Under the pieces are notes generated by a model. That model was not told the DNA's origin. It saw only the letters and a list, made by a program, of their open reading frames with translations, and made no database searches. A program made the translations under genes and the position numbers. Below are positions 56,803-64,000 of a stretch of 64,000 bases of DNA, in pieces. Numbering within the stretch: position 1 is the first letter of the stretch; each line of letters starts with the position of its first letter. Source of the stretch: Austropuccinia psidii (Eukaryota; Basidiomycota; Pucciniomycetes; Pucciniales; Sphaerophragmiaceae); contig JALGQZ010000007.1 in assembly GCA_023105745.1 (NCBI GenBank), positions 53,301,569-53,365,568 of the forward strand, in the 5' to 3' direction.

Positions 56803-58660
56803 ATTTCTTATCCCAAAAACAGATTTTACCACATTCTGATATACTTAATTAAGGTATCTTTCACTGTCCTACCTCTTCAATAGACGGTTTTTGTCTTGAA
56901 GCTCAATAATGCTTAATTTTCTTATTCTTTGGATCTTCCTTTATGTCTAAACCTACTTAAAAGCTTAAAAGAATTGGTTTTATCTTTCTCAAGTAGCCTT
57001 AAGTCTTCTTGAGTTGGGTTTCTGTACATCACAACTTATTCCATTTTTTCTTGTTTCTTGTCCTCCTTTCTTTAAGGACTTTCAAATTTTCTTTTCTTCT
57101 CCTTCCTCTAGAGGAGGAATTTCAAGTTGTGGTTCATTTATTAGAGGCAATAGTTCCTTATCACTTGAACTGTAAGGCTTTATAAGACTTACAGGGACAT
57201 TTGGGTGTTTTTTCATTGACCACTGTTAACTCTAGTTGTACAGCATTTGGGCCACACAGGGCTCTTATCATAAACATTCCTGAAAAGGAATCTTTTAGTT
57301 TATTTGGTCCTTTAATATTGTTAAAGTTCAAAGTTGATACTAATACTGAGTCTCCTATTATAAAATCAGGTGGCTTGTGACTTGTGACCCATGTTTCCTT
57401 TGCATATTTGAAAGAATCTTTCATTCATCTATTTGCATGATTTCTTTCTTTTTAAAGCATTTTCTTAAAGTTTCTTTCTATTGGATGTATATCAAATGGG
57501 CCCTTTTTTGAGAGCGTCATAAGTCAGTCTTGGGTTCCAAATGTTTTCTAGAATTGCAGGTGTCTTACTAGTTAAAGAATGAATGGATATCTTATATGCA
57601 AGTTGAACATCCGGTATAAGAGTACCCCAGTAATGGGTAAAACCATCAGAGTCTTTGAATTCTAAGGCATCAGTACAGAATCTTCTGATAATGTCTTCTA
57701 GGGCTTGTATCATTCTCTCTGCTAGTCCATAAGTTGAAGGGTGATAAGAATTTGAGATTGATAAATTTATGCTCAACAAGCTATGGAGATTTTTCCATAA
57801 TGCTGAAGTAAATTTGGGATCTCTATCATTTATGATATTTTGGAATAAGCCTGTATGGCTAATAGCCCCATTCCTATTCTTATGGCTGTGTCCATAGATC
57901 TGTCATCTTTGTGAAATGATAAAAAGATTGGGGTTTTTCTGTACCTATAAACTAAGACTAGGCATGAATTGAAGCTTTGGTCTCCTCCTGGGGGTAGATC
58001 TGTTACCCAATCCATATGAACACTATTTCCCATGGGTAGTTTGGTTCTTGAATTTGGACAACCATTCCTAATTTCTTACTTGTGGCTCTATTTGCCTTTT
58101 GGCATCTGCCATAATTTCAGAAGTATTCTACAACATATTTTCTCCAATTTGGCCACCAAGAGCAGGTTTTAACCCTTTGTAGTATCTTATCTTCTGAGAG
58201 ATCTCCAGATACAACACCATAATGGCATTCATATAGTATAGTGTTTGTGAAAGCTCTATCTGTCAAGGGCATAACACATTTGAGCTTGGTAATATGATGA
58301 AGAATTCCATAAAGGAGGTGAAATCTTCCTTAATCATATGTGTTTTTCACAATTCATCTAGTTTGGAAGAGAATGATGGGTCTTTTCACTCTTTCATTAA
58401 GAGTTAGAATAATATATGACAGTTCTTTTCCATCTTATACCTTTCTTTGAATTTATTAAAAAATTCTGTGCCAATGTCTGTAACACATATTCCTTCTCCA
58501 AATTTCCTTCCTGTGGTACCCATGTTGGATTTTAAGGCATATTTGCTAAAGCCTATCTTCTAAGATCATAATCATTCTTATGAATATTCCCATATTTGTG
58601 GAATATAGTCACATTTACTCTGTATTCTTGGACTAAAGTCTTCCGTCTCAGCATATGTCT
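56803..58660 (-). pseudogene. Element D' integrase and chromodomain remnant
   Basis: Minus-strand fragments in order: zinc-binding region at about 58330-58070 (broken); core at 58033-57830 (MDWVTDLPPGGDQSFNSCLV, YRKTPIFLSFHKDD) with the first Asp kept; 57779-57492 with [20 protein letters not shown], keeping the catalytic Glu, and WNPRLTYDALKKG; 57424-57161 with [17 protein letters not shown]. The chromodomain at about 57110-56950 is scrambled by frameshifts. The order and motifs parallel element A closely, so D and A are related families, but this copy is far older. Confidence 0.8.
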
Positions 58661-59990
58661 ATTTGGTGCCTTCATGTTTAATTAAGATTTCACAGCATTA
58701 CAGTCTGTAATCACATCAAAGACTGTTCCATCAAAATAAGAGTCTTTCTAAAGCCCACACTAAGCAAAGGAGCTCCATTTGGCTTTCTCTATAACTTGCT
58801 TCTGTTGGCTTAATTTGTCTAGAAATGGAGCAAATTGGTCCTTCAACAGGCTTCTAATCAAATATTTGTGCCTGATGTAGTGTAGCACCTAGTCCTTCTC
58901 CACAAGAATCTATGTATATCTTAAAGGGTAGATTTCAATCTGTAATTAAGAGGAAAGGGGAATTTGTAAGGGCTGTTTTCAGTTATTCATATGCATTAGC
59001 TCAATCTTCAGTCATTTCATACACTTTCTGCTGATTGCAGAGTTTATACAGGGATTTTTCAATTTCGGCAAAGTCTTTGATATGTTGCCGGTAATATCCA
59101 GAGAATCCTAAGAACTATTTCACTTCTTTCTTAGTTTGTGGCATTTCTTTAAGTAGTATTTTGGCCACTTCATTTTTATCTATGCCCCAACTTAATCCAG
59201 ACATTACATGTCCTAATGATTTTAATTCACTTTACAAAAAATGAAATTTCTTCAATGATATTTTCATATTTACTTGGACTATCTTCTGTAATTCTCTTTC
59301 AAGTCTTGTAACGTAGTTATTCAAAGCTTCTGAGCAAATTATAGTATAATAAATATATATAATCAGCCACCCCTTGGTAATCCCTCAGGAAATATAGTGT
59401 TCATCATTATCTGGTAATGGAAAGGGTCATTATTAAGTATTCATATATTTCACAGTGTACTATTATCCTCAGCAGTTTTCTGGTACTATCGCTTAAGATA
59501 TTTTAGTGAAATACTTCAAGAGAATTCATGCCTGTAATGAAATTATCCTGTGACAGTTATGTTAGTGTCTCATGGATTTTTGGTATTGCATATCTGTCAG
59601 GGCAAGTATAAGTATTTAAAGCTCTAAAAACACCTACCAGCCCTGATTTACCATTGTGCCAGGTTATAATGACTGGTGTAGCTACTTATACTTTATAATT
59701 ATGGCCTACTTTCTTTAAAGCCCCTTGGTCCATTAGTTCTTTAATGTGTACCTCTAAGTCTTCTCTAGAATTTGGGCTGTCTGGATAAGCCGGTCTTCTT
59801 AGTAGAGGTGGGTAAGGTTTGTCTGCATTTATCATAATCTCAACCTCATGTCTAATGATTGAACCTACTACGTCTTTCTCAGTTGCATATGACCTTTTGT
59901 ATTTATAAAAGAGGTAAATGAGTTTTTCTTTCATTTTTGTGTTAACTAATTATCTAATTCTGCCTCTTTTAGTTGTTAAAATATGAATAA
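58661..59990 (-). pseudogene. Element D' reverse transcriptase and RNase H remnant
   Basis: 59934-59686 is the RT N-terminus (RPAYPDSPNSREDLEVHIKE is preceded by KPYPPLLR). Further motifs are in mixed frames down to about 59100. The catalytic box that reads YIDD in elements A and B reads YIYY here (59346-59357), so both Asp are changed to Tyr. RNase H remnants occupy about 58990-58670. Stops are numerous. Confidence 0.8.
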
Positions 59991-60640
59991 GTGTTTCTCT
60001 GGGTTTTTTCCTCATGTTGTATTACACTGATTTGTTTCTTGTTAATAAAGAAACCAAATTTTTATCTTTTGTTACCTTCTATGGTAAGATACCTACACCA
60101 TAAATTGATAAGTAATCATCTCCAAGTATAGAATGGTTACTGATACAGCTTTACATGACTTAAAATTCCACTTTCATACTTATACATTGAGATGGATGTG
60201 GGAAAATAAATTCTAAGTCAATGATTCAAAGGGGCTTCATGCTTTCACTTGCACTACTGAACTTGAATCCTTGTATTGGTATAAGTTGATTTCCCCAATC
60301 TGGTACAACTATTTGTAGATAATGTTTTCCAACAAATAGGAAGTATGCTCCAGTATTCATATTTACTATTTTCTCTTTATTTCTTGACATAACAATGCTT
60401 ATACTTGCTTTTCCAGAAGTGCATCCCATGCCTTTTGCAGGTTTGGTTCCATGAAATTTGGCATCTTGAATATTTGTAACAAATTTGTAAGATGTTCCAA
60501 TTTGTGGTAAATTTGAGTTCACATCTAGTACTTCATAGATTAAATAAAATTATTAATTTAGGTATTAATTATATGGATTTCATCACTTTCATAGGTCTCT
60601 GATTCTTCACTATCTTTCTCAACACCAAATTAATTTTTTT
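59991..60640 (-). pseudogene. Element D' protease remnant
   Basis: 60522-60226 reads IQDAKFHGTKPAKGMGCTSG, NMNTGAYFLFVGKHYLQIVV and PIQGFKFSSASESMKPL, matching [16 protein letters not shown] and [10 protein letters not shown] of element A. The catalytic D-T-G is N-T-G (about 60345-60360), so the protease is dead by sequence. Confidence 0.8.
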
Positions 60641-61145
60641 CATTGGGGTCTTCTGTTTCCAAAATTTCCTTTATCTTTTACTTTTTGAGAAAATTATTTT
60701 CTAAGTGTCCAATACCAACAAATTTATGCAATTTGATTCTTTTCATTGGTGTTATTGGGTTTTTCCTCATCAAAAAATTCTTTATTGGGGCTTTTTGTGT
60801 GCAATTCTTTCCATGTTCTACCAATTATGGATCTTGTAACAATTTCCTCTAGTGCATTGATGTATTCTTCTGTGGAAAATGATTCTATGGATCTGATTCT
60901 CAGGGCATGTTCCAGTTCTCCTCCACACCTTTTGAGTATTTTCATATGCACCATTTTTTGGGAAATTTATAGGTATAATGAATTCAATATTTCAGCTTTT
61001 TTTAAGAGCCAAGTTAAACATTTCTCTTTCTCTGGGTCAAAGAATGAATTTTCAAATGAATTCTCTATCTTATAGCTCCAGGAATCATTGGCCCACTTCG
61101 TGATTATTTCATTTTTCCACCATGACCAGGTATTTTTTCCATTTG
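60641..61145 (-). pseudogene. Element D' Gag C-terminal half
   Basis: From 61145 the minus strand reads NGKNTWSWWKNEIITKWAND, with frame changes, then (60954-60724) MVHMKILKRCGGELEHALRI and STEEYINALEEIVTRSIIGR. This is the capsid domain, aligned with element A residues around SWWKSEVITKWANN. The intact GELEHA here shows that the TAA in element A gag replaced a Glu codon. The knuckle region at about 60700 is decayed. Confidence 0.8.
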
Positions 61146-62918
61146 TGTGAGCCTTTTAGATATTACAACATATCCAATAATGTTATGAAATAACTTTAAA
61201 ATAAGTAAAAATCCTATAAAAAGGCATGAAACCTTGATAATATCAGAAAACAATTAATAAACATGTGAAATTAACTACAACATTGGATTCCCCATGAAAA
61301 ACTACACATATAACATTTTTATATCATATCTGAAAAACCAATACTTAGTGAGATAACCTGAGTTATGCACTTTTTTGATCAGTGCACATATTCATGATTT
61401 TTAGCTCATCTATCTTGAAATATGCATGATAGAGAGTTGAACCTAAAAAAATTTTACCACCTAGGTACTGTAAAAATACAGATATAAACGTTTTCTGGAA
61501 AGCTATAAACAAGGTTATAACTTACAATGGTTTATTGACAAAAATAAGAAAAACCTTTGACCACTTTGTTGTGAAAGTGGCCAAACTTGAAAGAAATAGA
61601 TATTAAGATGCTACTAGTTTATATGTGAAGAATTATTTAATGTGTATCATTATATTCAAGGTATAACCCCTTTAAATCATGTTTTGAATTTTAGAATAGT
61701 AAATTTGAACATAAAAGATGAGTCACAAGTGAAATGATCCAAAATAGACTTTTGATGATTTAATGAAATTTTCTTGGCAGTTTCATGATTACCCACCAAG
61801 AAATCAGAGTTCACCCATCAAATGACTTTGGTGTGTATAACTCAAAAGGTATCAATGATTGAAGCTTAAGATTAAAATTGATCTTTTATGATCACTCACT
61901 GTAACCTTATTTTAGGCTTAACAGTTATATAAGTAACAGAAATGGTGAATATTATTATATTATGATTACTACCAATAAAATTCATGAGGCTTAGGCTTCC
62001 TCAAAGAATTTGATTTCAGAAAAACTAGAGTTATAGTGATAACTCTAAATAATGCCATAATAATGAGATAAGATGGTTTAATTATGATTTAATCATCACT
62101 AAACCTTAAAATACCGATCAATTCCAGTGGATACCATCATTAAGCATGTACTTCTGGAGTCAAGGAAGGAGTATTTAACTATATATAGAGCTCTTTCTAC
62201 TTCCATTTTCCCCTCATATGCAACAAAAGCACTAAATATATTAAATCCAAAGGTAAGAACTTTCTTCTTTCATATAAATATACTATATTATCAAAGGCTA
62301 AAGTTTATCTTTATATTAATCAACAATTTGGACATGATTAAACCATTATTCAATTTTTTTTGTTGAATTTCTCTCTAAATCACCGATTCCACGTAAAATC
62401 ATAAAGATTTGTAATTTTTTATTTTTTTATTTGTAAATAAAATTTGAATAAGTTGTACTTACAGTTCTTGGAATAAAATAAACCAAAATAATTATATTAA
62501 GCGCTAAAAGTAGGTTATATTTCTCTTTATTATTATGGTTAATAATTATTTATTAATATAAATAGTATTTATATTGATATATAGCTTTAATATCAGTACT
62601 ATTATTGTTATAAATTGTTTTGTAGTATTAAATAGAAATATTTCACGCCTTTATTATTTTTTTGTCCCAATAATAAATTTCCATATATATATATTAATTA
62701 TTAATATTAATAAATTTATTTTCATTATATTATTTTTTATGTTATAATTGATATTACTATATTTATCTAATAATATGAATGTTTTATTCCATAATTATAA
62801 TAATGCTTCATTATTATAATCATTATTTATCTTATTCATTCATTTAATAAGGAAATTCAGGGTACAATAAGTAAAATATTAGTAATATTTACTTACTGTT
62901 TGATGATCAAAGCTTACA
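61146..62918 (+). repeat. Solo LTR-D in element D' gag
   Basis: It starts TGTGAGCCTTTTAGATATTA and ends ATCAAAGCTTACA (1773 bp), opposite in orientation to D'. The flanking 5-mers are atttg and gttta, sharing the central three bases, so the TSD is eroded. The gag reading ..FYYGIKQIN / NGKNTWSWW continues across it. Confidence 0.8.
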
Positions 62919-63417
62919 GTTTATTTGTTTTATGCCATAATAGAATCTTTTTGCAGATTTTTCAAATGATGAATATAATATTTCAGTGATTAATTCATAT
63001 GGTATGGCATAATCCTCTTGAAACATGTGAATTGTCTTGATGAATGACATATGGTAATATTTGCCTTCACCTGTCAATGTTGGCCATTTTTGAAGTTGAG
63101 GTTCTGCTTTCATTTATTTACTAATCTTTGTCCTTATACACTGTGTAATAATGCTTTTAATGGCTCATGTATATGTCTATTTGAGCCCTCTGAATGTTCT
63201 TTGTCTTTGTTGAAATGACTGACACTTAGTTCCAATTCTGGTTCAGATATTATGGGAATTTCTGGGACTTGCCTTTGGGATATGCCACTTCCTTGTGTGG
63301 ATTCTGTTCCACTGGAGCTTTTGAACTTTCTTGTATATTTTTTGGGATCATTTCTACCTCTTAATCCATCTCAATCTGATTTGATGGAGCATTGGGAACC
63401 TCTTCTAGTAGTCATTT
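62919..63417 (-). pseudogene. Element D' Gag N-terminal part with internal deletion
   Basis: The ATG at about 63415 starts MTTRRGSQCSIKSD, then SSSGTESTQGSGISQRQVPE, SEPELELSVSHFNKDKEHSE and HEPLKALLHSV. The sequence then jumps to the capsid start (LQKWPTLTGEGKYYHMSFIK, open at 63113-62907). Compared with D and A, the overlapping-ORF region and coiled coil are missing, so an internal deletion of roughly 1 kb lies near 63130. Confidence 0.75.
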
Positions 63418-63999
63418 GAAGAAATAAAAGATGAAAAGATAGGAGAAAAGATAAAAATCTTTTCATGGAAATTTAAGAGATTTTCTCACCTTCAAATTCC
63501 TGAATGGTGGGTCCTGGAAAAAATAATTTCTTAGATTTTCTTTTTTATTGACAACTGGTGTTGGAGGAATTTGAAAAGTTTCTTCTACCAATATTTCAAC
63601 AGTGGTCTTATTGTCCTCTGTTGAGTTTTCTGAAAATACTCAGAAAGAAAAATAAATATAAGTCTTTTATAAAAGTGTTATTTTTGGCAATATATGGAAA
63701 AATTCCTTTTATATATTTTATATAAGAAAAATGAGTAGAATAAATGAATAAGTGAATACAATAATCTTATTATTATTATTTTTATTTTTTATATATTTTT
63801 ATTTTCAAATAATAAAAATCAAACTATAATATAAATTGATTTTCATTTATGGATATCTTTTTTAGTCACTGGGGTCACTCAAAGAAAGTTCTTGCAAGTC
63901 AAAGGATGTAAAAAACCACATGTAAGAAAATACAATTGTGCTAAAAATGCTTCAATGGATTTTAAAATCAATGGATATAAAAGTATTATATAATTTATT
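63418..63999 (-). other. Element D' leader with possible leader exon
   Basis: On the minus strand, 63635-63491 reads ENSTEDNKTTVEILVEETFQ and DPPFRNLK, preceded by ttttcag and followed by gtgaga, a possible exon with splice sites. A decayed counterpart occurs in element D at about 51415-51570. The remainder is AT-rich leader running out of the window. Confidence 0.4.
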
Positions 64000-64000
64000 T

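Larger units (their letters stand above)
55051..63999 (-). mobile_element. Gypsy element D', nested in element D, continuing past the window
   Basis: The 3' LTR is at 55051-56802 and the internal region follows on the minus strand: chromodomain/integrase, RNase H, RT, protease, gag, leader. A solo LTR-D interrupts gag. The 5' LTR is outside the window, so only the left TSD half (caatt, 55046-55050) is visible. The insertion falls in the gag coiled coil of element D. Confidence 0.8.

Overview
The window is a repeat-dominated, AT-rich stretch of a eukaryotic nuclear genome, almost certainly a rust fungus (Pucciniales). The gag and leader protein types of its Ty3/gypsy elements match, from memory and without any search, those I associate with the myrtle rust Austropuccinia psidii, whose very large genome is full of such elements. 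Only one convincing host gene is visible: a two-exon hypothetical protein gene at 42948-44034 on the + strand. No tRNA, rRNA or prokaryote-type feature was seen.

The left two thirds is a set of nested transposons that can be unpacked from target-site duplications (TSDs). The oldest layer is a Tad1-like LINE on the minus strand: ORF1 and the start of ORF2 lie at 39163-40895, and more of the ORF2 endonuclease lies at 28371-28777. A Ty1/copia element (+, 4448-28370) abuts the LINE endonuclease. It carries four separate insertions: solo LTR 'F' (6112-6623), solo LTR-A (7740-9620, TSD cctaa), a second LTR-A (9656-21830, TSD ctgaa), and an internally deleted gypsy element 'C' (21918-26338). The second LTR-A is split by a composite gypsy element 'B' (11194-21485, TSD atgta/attta). 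Element C is itself split by a solo LTR-B (21964-23371, TSD tttcc). With the inserts removed, copia gag, protease, integrase, reverse transcriptase (RT) and RNase H read in order. A much younger full-length Ty3/gypsy chromovirus 'A' (28778-39157, TSD ggcat) sits inside the LINE endonuclease. Its two 1925-bp LTRs differ by only about 24 substitutions, and its single gag-pol frame (31390-37092) has just two premature stops.

From 39163 to about 44400 the sequence is richer in GC and holds the LINE 5' end, a non-repetitive upstream region and the host gene. About 44400-47700 is an extremely AT-rich desert. From about 48770 to the window end there is a second nest. An old LTR-B-like remnant is interrupted by gypsy element D (+, from 49172). 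The gag of D contains a solo LTR-A-like copy (51805-53921, TSD gagcc) and a second D element, D' (minus, from 55051 past the window end). D' in turn carries a solo LTR-D (61146-62918). At the far left, 1-1911 is the 3' end of another LTR retrotransposon.

The gypsy families A, C and D share a recurring architecture: an LTR ending in TTACA or similar, then a near-constant TTTGGGGGCC block, then an AT-rich leader with a short ORF flanked by possible splice sites, then gag. The N-terminal half of gag is overlapped by a second protein-like reading frame. The same alternative-frame motifs recur in A and D (RIP.., F-N-MARTLM) and in A and C (AP-ASxSS followed by a Lys/Gly-rich tract), and B has an overlapping ORF at the matching place. 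This shared overlapping ORF is the most interesting signal in the window.
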